From a virus, in IMG/VR virus record IMGVR_UViG_3300037502_000652, positions 1 through 36,332 of that record: 36,332 nucleotides of DNA; one strand, 5' to 3'. The notes below the pieces were generated by a model. It saw only the letters and a program-made list of their open reading frames with translations, ran no database searches and had not been told where the DNA came from. Positions 30,101 through 36,332 of this stretch are shown here, one piece after another (the first letter of the stretch is position 1; every line of letters starts with the position of its first letter). A program made the position numbers and the translations under genes.

Positions 30101-30206
30101 GATCTACACCTGCCAGTGCCTGTGACCAGTATTGAAGACCTTCAGCGTCAGGCGATCTGCCAAGAACACTCTGATAGATTTCTGTAATTTGTGCCTGGGT
30201 TGCCAT
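27159..30206 (-). CDS. Large virion protein with two DUF4214 domains
   Basis: A 1015-residue protein. Two DUF4214 motifs are seen: EIYQSVLGRSPDAEGLQYW (about 9-27) and NLYRTYAGREPDAEGLAYW (about 128-146). They are separated by a repeated APSVTA linker (about 88-115, encoded by an 18-bp tandem repeat). A mixed region (about 160-420) and a Gly/Pro/Ala-rich low-complexity region (about 530-740) with GTGGAG- and PGTPTAPG-type runs follow. The end is Gln/Ala-rich and helical (about 760-960). DUF4214 occurs in surface and matrix-like proteins. It lies between tail and internal protein genes; a role in the virion is inferred, not its place. Confidence 0.65.
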   Translation of the reverse strand: MATQAQITEIYQSVLGRSPDAEGLQYWSQALAGVDPAQAAQQIAQAAAAINPAGQSQEVNESIQRAQYFLNPNPSLVPFVPTSNEPPPSPATAAPSVAAAPSVTAAPSVTAAPSMLMPATTSTSDPIANLYRTYAGREPDAEGLAYWRSRFGDTISADESALFQNIVQRNTAALPTITAEAGQYGYQNNAPVLNASVARNILGNEFAVKADIGPSNELGWNTNSKYQGEILTGAGLYGIRGTSEEIQKILSAGETFRQLQAQGKVITTTDPETNTVNYSVQTGIDPETGSPTYVNYANLFNTSEDPENFNGAANAAKFQDVTAKLQDAATKLNIPTAGKTSIQLLNEVNAADRRVAVVGRTQGWDPAQTGGVGGQQGAQHAAVVYQQVGDKLVAASPVQTFNFQDPNTTRGFFGDLIGGVAEVISIPPIAMALSAFGAPYISAQLATLVPSLAGNTVALDAISRGLISGVTTGAITGDAEQALIGALVAGGGSYAVNTGAIGDALDRIGLGNVRTQFNIPTTAQVSANIPGITGSGVTPGIPVSPGGPTTVTPIAPTSPGGGMFGVPSGPPGFAGIDLSTQLANQATGGLTAGVTPPLGTGGFGTALPSVATLTQNLINAGFPPGTAANLAGATLAGVGGVGTAVTGLLGTGGAGTAAGVAGAGTAIGAGVPTGGGAPSTPTAPGTPTAPGIGGLPSIPGIGAIGGLLSGIGNVNLGGVLGAGIDFAQLAALQREATGLGRELSTEAAQIGRQGAIPFTPYTVTTGAGVGTVGPGGATAVTSPEMQALRQQQLGLAGQTLGAINPAQAAQTLYGQAEALAAPGRAREQEALLAGLRQRGLLGFGQNLPTVGGEVRTVNPLMESLLSAQETARAQQALQAQQLGTQEATRQAALGQGLIGGAQAIDQQTLAALNAASALGQQERAIASRNQLLAAESALQGLRMRAPYEQLGLQARGTALAGVGGAARGLFGLPTQTGNVLGNLSLSQLFGGGGATSPLGQGTGPQYGYQDYGIFF
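29869..29940. repeat. 18-bp tandem repeat (four units)
   Basis: Units start at 29869, 29887, 29905 and 29923. The first two are identical (GGCGCTGCTGTGACTGAA); the third and fourth diverge in the second half. On the coding strand they encode the APSVTA-type linker of the 1015-residue protein. Copy number could vary between phages. Confidence 0.85.
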
Positions 30207-30452
30207 TTAGTATGTACCTCCGCTGATGGTACCAGTATAATCACCGCTATTTGTAATGCTAGTTACAGATATGGCGGCAGCAGTAACAGTGCCAGTAAAG
30301 GTTGGACTTGCTGAATTTGCTTTACTTGACACTGCTGTAGCAATGTTAGTAAACTCAGTATCGATTTCAGAACCACGAACAACTTTAGCAGGATCGCCAG
30401 TAGTTAGCGTATCCTTTACTGTAAAGTTTGTAGTCTTAACATAGTTACTCAT
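30207..30452 (-). CDS. Small virion structural protein
   Basis: An 81-residue protein with TTNFTVKDTLTTGDPAKVVR and GSEIDTEFTNIATAVSSKAN, then SPTFTGTVTAAA, a widespread N-terminal pattern of podovirus tail appendage proteins. It ends SGGTY like the 62-residue protein at 825-1013. It overlaps the nozzle-like gene by 1 base. A linker or appendage role is inferred. Confidence 0.74.
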   Translation of the reverse strand: MSNYVKTTNFTVKDTLTTGDPAKVVRGSEIDTEFTNIATAVSSKANSASPTFTGTVTAAAISVTSITNSGDYTGTISGGTY

Positions 30453-32071
30453 TATATTGTCCTTCCAGTAACAGCATAAATGTCAAGTTTTTGAATAGAC
30501 ACTGGGTAGCCATCTACCTCAGCATCGACCCCAATCTGTACCACGTTGCCGTTGCCAGATAGTTGTCTTTTTAAATTATCAAGAAAAATAGAGGATGAGT
30601 ATTCAGCAATACCATACTCAGCAATACCATATTCAGACACATCACCAGAAGGTGTTGTTAATTGCACTGATTGATAGTTAGTGGCATAGTCAAAGGCCCA
30701 CTTAATATCAAAGGTAGTTGATGCAGCACCAACAGTCACAATACCAATCTTCTTTAGCATCTTGATTACAGACGGTGAGCCAAAGTCAAGATAAGGAGTA
30801 TAATAAGAAAAGATGTATGTTGATGTGTTATCGTTATAGCCAGTGTATTCAGCAATTCCATTGGTCTTCCCCAATAGCAATCTGCGATCATGGGTAGCAC
30901 ACATTCCCTTTGGAGAGATGCTGTCCCACACAGTTGCTCTTGCAGAACCATCTTGCAAGAACTGCCGAAGATCAAAATAATAAGTAAAGCCAGATGCAGG
31001 CAATGTCAGCAGATAAAACGCATCTGCAGGATAATACACACTACGAATCTTAGTTGTGTCTTCGCCAGAAATATAATCTAGCAACGAATCTCTTACATTA
31101 CGGCTGATGTCCCTAACTGGGGCAGACTTTTCTTGAATTGTTCGTGCCAGCGATCTAACACCAGTAGCACTCAAAAAGAGCACATCAGTTCCAATGCTTT
31201 GCACAGAATCTCTAGCAATACAGCCAACACCAACAATTACATCCTGCAAAGCAATGTTAGATATGTTAGCAGCATTATTATAGATAACGATATTCTTTTC
31301 ACAGAAGATGATCAGAAAGTCGTTATGTGCGCCTAATGCAACTATTCTGTCATCGCCAGGAACAACCTTTTCCAGATTCAGGACACCAGAGCCAGAGCCG
31401 GTAAAGTCAGACGGATCTAACAACACACTGTAGTATACAGTAAGTTTATTGTTGTTGCCGGTGTTGGCAACCCACATCCGACCAAAGGCGCCTAATGCAC
31501 AACTTGGAGTAAAAGTAGTAACAGTGAAGCCAGATGGTACGTTACCAACATCACCAAGGCGCTGAAAGCCAAAGCCATCCGTATGAGCATGAGCACCTCC
31601 GCCGCCACCACCAACAGGCATCTTGTGGTACATCAGAGCAGGATGTCCTACCTGCACCGCTACCATGTGTGAAGAGGCATTAGATCCGCTGCTGTACTGT
31701 GCAGGAGCAAACTGCCAGTCGTTACCAGTAATCGTATAAGTTTGGTTGGCAGTGTTTGCAGTGTTACGAACAAACACCTCTGTCATCGTTGTGTCGCCAG
31801 TAAAGAGTTTATTATTACCGGCACTGATGATGGTGTAGGTGCCATCGTGATTATCAAACTCTATGATTGCTTCTGGTAACGATGAAGTCCCACCAGAAGT
31901 GGTTTCGTATGTCCAACCTTTCCGAGCACCAATACGACCATAGCGGTCAATAACAGAGTTCCTTGCTATCAAAGCAAAGGAACTGCTCATATCAACACCG
32001 GAGTCTTGGGTATTAAGTCCGAAGTATCCTGGTGATGTAATCGATGTTGCTTGTAGCGGTTTGTTCGGCAT
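30452..32071 (-). CDS. Tail nozzle / stabilisation-like protein
   Basis: A 539-residue beta-rich protein beginning with ITSPGYFGLNTQDSGVDMSS and IDRYGRIGARKGW, a start common in podovirus tail proteins playing the role of T7 gp12 or P22 gp10. A short tandem repeat EYGIAEYGIAEY (about 477-488) is encoded by 15-bp DNA units at 30600-30644. It follows the adaptor gene (1-base overlap), the usual order. It likely forms the tube end and closes the DNA channel. Assignment is from pattern and context. Confidence 0.76.
   Translation of the reverse strand: MPNKPLQATSITSPGYFGLNTQDSGVDMSSSFALIARNSVIDRYGRIGARKGWTYETTSGGTSSLPEAIIEFDNHDGTYTIISAGNNKLFTGDTTMTEVFVRNTANTANQTYTITGNDWQFAPAQYSSGSNASSHMVAVQVGHPALMYHKMPVGGGGGGAHAHTDGFGFQRLGDVGNVPSGFTVTTFTPSCALGAFGRMWVANTGNNNKLTVYYSVLLDPSDFTGSGSGVLNLEKVVPGDDRIVALGAHNDFLIIFCEKNIVIYNNAANISNIALQDVIVGVGCIARDSVQSIGTDVLFLSATGVRSLARTIQEKSAPVRDISRNVRDSLLDYISGEDTTKIRSVYYPADAFYLLTLPASGFTYYFDLRQFLQDGSARATVWDSISPKGMCATHDRRLLLGKTNGIAEYTGYNDNTSTYIFSYYTPYLDFGSPSVIKMLKKIGIVTVGAASTTFDIKWAFDYATNYQSVQLTTPSGDVSEYGIAEYGIAEYSSSIFLDNLKRQLSGNGNVVQIGVDAEVDGYPVSIQKLDIYAVTGRTI
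30600..30644. repeat. 15-bp tandem repeat in nozzle-like gene
   Basis: Units at 30600, 30615 and 30630: the first two differ by one base, the third is diverged. They encode EYGIA pentapeptides on the minus strand. Confidence 0.75.
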
Positions 32072-32727
32072 TATATTGAATAGAAAGAGAACTCATCTGG
32101 CCTACGGTTGGCCTCTACAGCAATCCTGTCTGCCAGTGCCTGCTTGGCAACAGCATACTGACTGCTGACGTTCACACCGCCATCTTCTCCTCGCTCTTCA
32201 ATAGCCTTGGCCCAAGCCAGTGCCACGATAGGTATCTTGGGCAGGCTGGTTGAGTCAGAGTTAGCACTTAGTTCTGCCTCTGGAGTATAGGCATCAACTT
32301 TAATGGTATAGGCTGTGTTTGGCACAGGGAAGATCTGAATCTTTAGATCATCACTGCCATCAAGGCCATCCGTGGCATAGTAAGAAGGTATGCCATACAG
32401 TGTTTGTGGTGCTAGATCAATGTTGGAGATAAAATACTCGTGTGGCCTTTCTTCTAAGTAAAGGCGGTTAGTAGTATTATACACACGATGAATGCGAGAA
32501 GCATCTCCAGCACCAGTGATAGCGTAAGAAGTAACACCATTGGATGTAGTGATAGTGTAAGTGGTTGCTAGTGCTTCCCAATCCCAAGCATCCTCAACTT
32601 CACGCTTGGCATCGTTGACTAACTTACCAATCAGAGCACTATAATCATTATCTGATACGTTTGCAACAGTGCTCTCACGAAGTCGTGTCAACACATCGTT
32701 GACTAATTGTAAGTATGTAGTTGCCAT
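32071..32727 (-). CDS. Head-tail adaptor (T7 gp11 / tail tubular A-like)
   Basis: A 218-residue protein starting MATTYLQLVNDVLTRLRE, with LVNDAKREVEDAWDWEAL (about 35-52) and a helical end. This start and the DAKREVEDAWDW helix are characteristic of podovirus adaptor proteins that sit under the portal. It overlaps the nozzle-like gene by 1 base. T7 gp11 is 196 residues. Family is inferred from pattern and order. Confidence 0.8.
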   Translation of the reverse strand: MATTYLQLVNDVLTRLRESTVANVSDNDYSALIGKLVNDAKREVEDAWDWEALATTYTITTSNGVTSYAITGAGDASRIHRVYNTTNRLYLEERPHEYFISNIDLAPQTLYGIPSYYATDGLDGSDDLKIQIFPVPNTAYTIKVDAYTPEAELSANSDSTSLPKIPIVALAWAKAIEERGEDGGVNVSSQYAVAKQALADRIAVEANRRPDEFSFYSI

Positions 32728-33138
32728 TTACTTATGCCTTTGCATATATTCTTGTAACTCTTGGTAACTTTCTTCTGTTTCTTCGTAATTTAACAAATAT
32801 ATTCTTGCAAACTCTAATAACATTGGATCGTCTTTAAAATGTCCCAACCCAAGATTACAATTATTACAAAGTTTTCCTCTTACTTTTAAAGTAGTATGAC
32901 AGTGATCTGTTACTAAATTTGTTTCTGTCCCGCAGATTAAACATTCTTTTAATTCATCAAACTTCTGCCACTCTTCTTTTTTAATGCCATCTGGCGGCTT
33001 TCTATATTGTTTTCTATATTCTCTTCTGCAGACTCTACACCAACTATCTAATTTACTATTTGTTTTTTTATTTGGTGGAAAGTTAGTTAGAGTTGCTTCA
33101 TATTCAGTATTACACTTAGTACAACTCAACACTCCCAC
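32728..33138 (-). CDS. Endonuclease VII-type HNH nuclease (second copy, AT-rich)
   Basis: A 136-residue protein with the same layout as the one at 7761: N-terminal Cys pairs (CTKC, CRVC), then CLIC, VTDHCHTTLKVRGKLC and CNNC. The HNH core is DHCH. A GTG start overlaps the end of the preceding gene by 13 bases. The stretch 32761-32880 counts about 25-33% GC, against over 55% in parts of the adaptor gene next to it, a sign of recent arrival, probably as a freestanding mobile nuclease. Confidence 0.85.
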   Translation of the reverse strand: MGVLSCTKCNTEYEATLTNFPPNKKTNSKLDSWCRVCRREYRKQYRKPPDGIKKEEWQKFDELKECLICGTETNLVTDHCHTTLKVRGKLCNNCNLGLGHFKDDPMLLEFARIYLLNYEETEESYQELQEYMQRHK

Positions 33139-33374
33139 TTGCGTCTAGCCTTTCTAAGTCTACTGTTTGGGTCTTTTGCTGCTTCTGGGTACATTTCCAT
33201 TTGTCCTTTTGATCTGGCACAGAATGACTTTCTCCTTTTTGCTTTTGCAGGAGAACTGGCAGCGGCTTTTGCGGATACCGGCGGTTTGAGATTAGCGCCT
33301 TCAGTACGCTTGAAATAGGCTCTACCTTTTGCATTCAGACCACCTTGAGGATTTTGATAGACTTTTTTGACCAT
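33126..33374 (-). CDS. Small basic protein (DUF6321-like)
   Basis: An 82-residue, Lys/Arg-rich protein with NPQGGLNAKGRAYFKRTEGA near its start, a pattern of a small phage family (DUF6321-like), followed by a Lys/Ala-rich segment and RLRKARRKWEC. Its ATG overlaps the upstream stop (TAATG). It is the third of three consecutive basic proteins. It may bind DNA or RNA; function unknown. Confidence 0.7.
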   Translation of the reverse strand: MVKKVYQNPQGGLNAKGRAYFKRTEGANLKPPVSAKAAASSPAKAKRRKSFCARSKGQMEMYPEAAKDPNSRLRKARRKWEC

Positions 33375-33520
33375 TATTTTTTCTTGGCTGTTTTTGCTGC
33401 TTCCCTAAATGCTTTTGCTGTAGGCGCACCTTTGGTTCCAGGCTTACGCATCTTCTCTCCGGAACCTTCTTTGATACGCTTACGCTTGGCTTGGATGTTG
33501 GCGTAGAGTCCTGGCTTCAT
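33374..33520 (-). CDS. 48-residue basic protein
   Basis: MKPGLYANIQAKRKRIKEGS start, then EKMRKPGTKGAPTAKAFREA and AKTAKKK. It fills the gap between two recognised basic genes and overlaps both stops and starts (ATGA upstream, TAATG downstream). About a third of residues are Lys or Arg. Existence is well supported by coupling; function unknown. Confidence 0.68.
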   Translation of the reverse strand: MKPGLYANIQAKRKRIKEGSGEKMRKPGTKGAPTAKAFREAAKTAKKK

Positions 33521-33714
33521 CGTCCACGCCCTGCCTTCTTCATCATCATCGGTTTTTTGGACATACCAGCCTGTGACATAGCAATCGCTACTGCTTGCTT
33601 GCGAGACTTGACTACTGGGCCACCTTTGCCGCTATGAAGAGTGCCAGACTTATACTCACTCATTACCTTACCAACTTTTTCTGCTTTGCCTTTTTTAGTT
33701 GTCGGCTTTTTCAT
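33517..33714 (-). CDS. Small basic protein (DUF6496-like)
   Basis: A 65-residue protein with VGKVMSEYKSGTLHSGKGGP and SRKQAVAIAMSQAGMSKKP, the pattern of a widespread small basic phage protein (DUF6496-like), with a Met/Lys-rich end. It overlaps the holin-like gene by 20 bases and the 48-residue gene by 4. Function unknown; nucleic-acid binding likely from charge. Confidence 0.75.
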   Translation of the reverse strand: MKKPTTKKGKAEKVGKVMSEYKSGTLHSGKGGPVVKSRKQAVAIAMSQAGMSKKPMMMKKAGRGR

Positions 33715-33886
33715 CTTTGTCTCCCTTACCTAACCAGTTTTGAATAGTGCGTAATTCGTAGATCCGAAACCCCGTCCAAACAATCGTAAACAGGGCTGCA
33801 ATGGCCGGAAGTATCTCGGCTAGTGTTCCGATGACAGTTGCAACAGAGATGGCGTCTACGGCGTGTTTAGTGGCTTCTGTGGTCAT
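33695..33886 (-). CDS. Holin-like small membrane protein
   Basis: A 63-residue protein; ATG at 33886 chosen because it overlaps the upstream stop (ATGA), whereas a TTG at 33901 has no support. One or two spans (about 12-50, VDAISVATVIGTLAEILPAI and IAALFTIVWTGFRIYE) are followed by a charged tail (GKGDKDEKADN). The shape is that of a class II/III holin or pinholin-like protein. It lies far from the lysozyme gene, so a virion or other membrane role is equally possible. Confidence 0.62.
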   Translation of the reverse strand: MTTEATKHAVDAISVATVIGTLAEILPAIAALFTIVWTGFRIYELRTIQNWLGKGDKDEKADN

Positions 33887-34332
33887 GGTTTGGCTGGCCA
33901 AGTAATGTCATGGGGAAAACCTGCTTGGGCAGGCACATCTCTGAGTCCTTGGCGATAGACTTCCCAAACACCGGGGATGTTCTGGTTTAACTCTAAATTC
34001 TTAATGACTACCCAGTCACATTCTGCCAGTTTGCCATCACGAGTGGCTCTGACTGCTTTGGCGGCTTCAGCGTCTTTAGCGGCCTTAGTCTCATCGTCCA
34101 TCTCGGAGATAGACCATTTCCACAGCCAACGACCTTGTGCATCCTGCTCAACACCGTCTTTGAAGGCTACTTGATAGCGGGTGGTAGTAGGTGTCGGTGA
34201 CTCAAATACTGGGTCTAGTCCTAGTTCCTCTACCAATGCAGGTGTCCATTGGCTAGGGAAAGAGGTGTTGGGATACATCGACCTTACTTCGCCTTGGGAT
34301 TTGATTTCTCCCGTTGACTTGACTCTATACAT
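33883..34332 (-). CDS. Tail fibre assembly chaperone
   Basis: A 149-residue protein. The C-terminal domain (about 92-149) has RATRDGKLAECDWVV, then WEVYRQGLRDVPAQAGFPHD, ITWP, matching the phage tail assembly chaperone family (Phage_tail_APC). It is encoded directly after the tail fibre gene (9-base gap), the usual place for a fibre-specific folding factor. AAGGAG is the ribosome site. Confidence 0.83.
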   Translation of the reverse strand: MYRVKSTGEIKSQGEVRSMYPNTSFPSQWTPALVEELGLDPVFESPTPTTTRYQVAFKDGVEQDAQGRWLWKWSISEMDDETKAAKDAEAAKAVRATRDGKLAECDWVVIKNLELNQNIPGVWEVYRQGLRDVPAQAGFPHDITWPAKP

Positions 34333-34341
34333 GATTACTCC

Positions 34342-36258
34342 TTACGAAATTGCTAAATATAAATAAGTGCCGGTATTGACGTTGGCGTTGTTTGTTGTTT
34401 GGTTTACTGTGAAACTGGTGGAAGAAATATCTACCCAATCCTCGTTTGTAACTTCTGCATCTGCGGTATTAAGTTCAAGGTAAGGATCGTTACCAGCAAC
34501 AAGACCACGAGCAGAGTCACTCACAATCCAATCGCCAGTAGAGTCAGTCCTCTTTACAAGGATGAAGCGAGGTTGGAAGTTTGTGGTTACCGTCACAGAA
34601 GAACCATTGCCTGTGTAAGTCCCGATCTTGCTGACACCGGGGCAGGAGGCGAAGAGGTATGCGACATAAGTGATGCCTGAAGCATTTCTTTGAGACCCAG
34701 AAGAAAGACTAAAAACAGAACTTGTTGGGTTTGTTGTTGTAAATGGATCAGACCAACCAGTATCAACTGCTCCGTTTGTATTTAGAGATAAGATGTTATT
34801 CATTCCAATACTAGGAACACAGGTCAACCAATTATTAAATCCGGTACTTGCTCTATTTTTTGTAATAATCAACTCAGGCGCAACACCTAAGTTATGGCTC
34901 ACCGTTGTTGCTGATCCAGTTCCCGTATAGCAGACCACATCAAAGAAGCCCGGTGCGCGTCTAAACTGTTCATAAACCCAGTCAGCATTGTAGACACCGC
35001 CGCCATTTGTCTTTATGCCATCGTTTTGAGTAAAACTGATAGTTGTATTGTCTGTGGCGGTTGCTTCTGAGTTTGTTGTGTTTGTAGCAATAGATCTAAA
35101 ATTACCCTGCAATCTTGAATATATGTTTCTACCATAACCAGAACCATCGTCTGGCCTAGACAACGCAAGCGCCGCATCAGTAACAAATCCACTTGTATAT
35201 GTTGCAGTAGCGCTTGAACTTCCTAGTCCCGTGCTAAACACACTCGTCCCAGTCGTAGGAGTCTTCATCGGCCCACGGCGAATGGCGATGTAGATGTAAT
35301 CCTTAACCGTAGTATCAAGGCTTTTTAATGTGAATCCAGTTGCTGTTGGGTTGCCAAAATCAAAACTTGAATCTTCTGCGGCACTACTATTAGCGGCTAA
35401 ATATGGATCACCAGATGTGCTGTTTGCCCAACCACGCATACTGTCTAATAGAATCCAACCTCCAGTAGCGTTGGATTTCTTAAACAAAATAAACTGCGGT
35501 TCATACCCAAGCGTTACTGTTGCATCGCCATTGCTATCACTTGTAAACGAACCACAAGTAATCACATTATCAGAGCCAGACGCACCAAAGCCGCCAGCGT
35601 CGTGGGCGAAGAGGTAGGCAACGTAGGTTGCGCCGTTGGCGTTAAAATTACTTCCACTTAACTCAACAGTAAATGTAGTAGACGAAACATTCCATACATT
35701 ACCGCCAAGATCATTTGCAGCATCAGTTTTATTTAAATATGCAACCGTTTGAACTGGGTCTGCAAAACTTCTGTGATATACCTGCCAATCATTACTAGAG
35801 TCTGTTCTTTTTAAGAAAATGCAACCAGGTGTGCTACCAAGATTGTGAGATATTTGTCTTCCTGTAGTTCCATCCCCCGTATACGTCACAACATCAAAGA
35901 ACTTTGCCTGTTTTGCAAATGTCCAAGAGACGTAATTTACTGCGTTATCATTAAAAAGCGCGTCACCAATAGAAAAACCATTGGTATTAAATGCCGTTAA
36001 ACTGTCTGTTTGTGTTGTTTGTGCATCAGTAGCATTAGACATTAAATACTTATTTATGCCCCTAGCAGTATCATATAAAAAATGACTTGCCGCAGCCCTA
36101 GATTTAACCCAAACTAATCCGCCTTTAGTAGACAAATCAATGTTGTTGGTGATGGTTTGTGTAGAGCCGTTGCCTGTGTAAAGGTAGCTCGAAAAAATAT
36201 CTTCGACATAAACAGGAACCGCTGACGGAGCAGCCGATAGTGCTTTATTTGCAAGCAT
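34342..36258 (-). CDS. Modular tail fibre / receptor-binding protein
   Basis: A 638-residue protein built of five related modules, starting near residues 26, 105, 236, 442 and 547. A module begins with a YTGNG- or YTGDG-type strand, then a NLG-x-P-x-FILFKR-like strand with a DW/W-containing segment, and ends in YVAYLFA, YIYIAIR or YLYLAIS (near 89-95, 212-218, 321-327, 531-537, 632-638). The pattern is like DUF7483-type appendage proteins. The next gene is a fibre chaperone. It probably binds the host surface. The first 53 bases also appear at the left window edge. Confidence 0.82.
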   Translation of the reverse strand: MLANKALSAAPSAVPVYVEDIFSSYLYTGNGSTQTITNNIDLSTKGGLVWVKSRAAASHFLYDTARGINKYLMSNATDAQTTQTDSLTAFNTNGFSIGDALFNDNAVNYVSWTFAKQAKFFDVVTYTGDGTTGRQISHNLGSTPGCIFLKRTDSSNDWQVYHRSFADPVQTVAYLNKTDAANDLGGNVWNVSSTTFTVELSGSNFNANGATYVAYLFAHDAGGFGASGSDNVITCGSFTSDSNGDATVTLGYEPQFILFKKSNATGGWILLDSMRGWANSTSGDPYLAANSSAAEDSSFDFGNPTATGFTLKSLDTTVKDYIYIAIRRGPMKTPTTGTSVFSTGLGSSSATATYTSGFVTDAALALSRPDDGSGYGRNIYSRLQGNFRSIATNTTNSEATATDNTTISFTQNDGIKTNGGGVYNADWVYEQFRRAPGFFDVVCYTGTGSATTVSHNLGVAPELIITKNRASTGFNNWLTCVPSIGMNNILSLNTNGAVDTGWSDPFTTTNPTSSVFSLSSGSQRNASGITYVAYLFASCPGVSKIGTYTGNGSSVTVTTNFQPRFILVKRTDSTGDWIVSDSARGLVAGNDPYLELNTADAEVTNEDWVDISSTSFTVNQTTNNANVNTGTYLYLAIS

Positions 36259-36332
36259 GGTTATTCCTTAAGCGTTGCCAACACGAGCGCCATAGACCTG
36301 TGTAGATACCTTCCACAGCACGATTACAGTAT
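36206..36332. repeat. Terminal direct repeat, right copy
   Basis: Identical to 1-127. The true circle ends at 36205; bases after that are a second reading of the start. Confidence 0.95.
36268..36332 (-). CDS. 3' end of 249-residue tail protein (duplicate of 63-127)
   Basis: The last 65 bases of the gene at 63-812, with its TAA stop at 36268-36270, reappear because of the overlap. Not a separate or truncated gene. Confidence 0.92.
   Translation of the reverse strand, partial: TVIVLWKVSTQVYGARVGNA

Noticed and set aside
1-36332. tRNA genes, integrase, repressor or phage RNA polymerase
   Set aside because: Looked for in translations and gaps; no clover-leaf signature, tyrosine or serine recombinase motif, or T7-type RNA polymerase is visible.

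Overview
The window is a complete, circularly closed genome of a tailed bacteriophage, most likely a short-tailed (podovirus-like) lytic phage of a Gram-negative bacterium. The first 127 bases recur exactly as the last 127, so the unique genome is 36,205 bp. Both copies lie at the junction of two tail genes inside the late operon, which looks like an assembler overlap rather than a packaged end. A phage is indicated by a full set of packaging, capsid, tail, replication and lysis genes. No integrase, CI-like repressor, tRNA, CRISPR array or phage RNA polymerase was recognised. Two perfect sigma70 promoters imply that host RNA polymerase transcribes the genome.

Layout. An intergenic control region of about 850 bp (8609-9454) separates two divergent arms. 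The plus arm (9455-22546) holds early and replication genes. It starts with a candidate papain-like protease, a Cys-rich Gp88-like protein and a run of very small genes. These are followed by a T7 gp4-like primase-helicase, family A DNA polymerase, ssDNA-binding protein, 5'-3' exonuclease, PDDEXK nuclease, DEDD exonuclease with a zinc ribbon, a DUF3310 protein and an adenosylcobalamin-dependent ribonucleotide reductase. Genes are tightly coupled (many ATGA overlaps), and several are too short to be found without translating the gaps. The arm ends at a strong terminator (22564-22589).

The minus arm runs from 8608 down to 1, crosses the circle junction and continues from 36205 down to 22588, about 22.2 kb. 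In transcription order it encodes: AT-hook protein (candidate small terminase), endonuclease VII-type HNH, large terminase, acidic protein, portal, two small proteins, scaffold, major capsid, decoration-like protein, small structural and fibre proteins, a modular tail fibre, a tail-assembly chaperone, a holin-like membrane protein, three small basic proteins, a second HNH, head-tail adaptor, tail nozzle-like protein, large DUF4214 and internal virion-like proteins, and the lysis genes (three-TM holin and GH24 lysozyme). Terminators after the capsid and decoration genes probably set a gradient of structural gene expression.

How it works together. The replication module resembles T7 (primase-helicase, PolA, gp2.5-like SSB, exonuclease and resolvase-like nuclease) with an added B12-dependent nucleotide supply. 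The most unusual region is the control region. It carries about ten related dyads (TGTTG-N8-CAACA), four of them at an exact 19-bp period and three in a 29-bp tandem array. It also has a cluster of GTGCAC palindromes, a nested hairpin and a perfect extended -10 promoter. It is the best candidate for the replication origin and/or the master operator.
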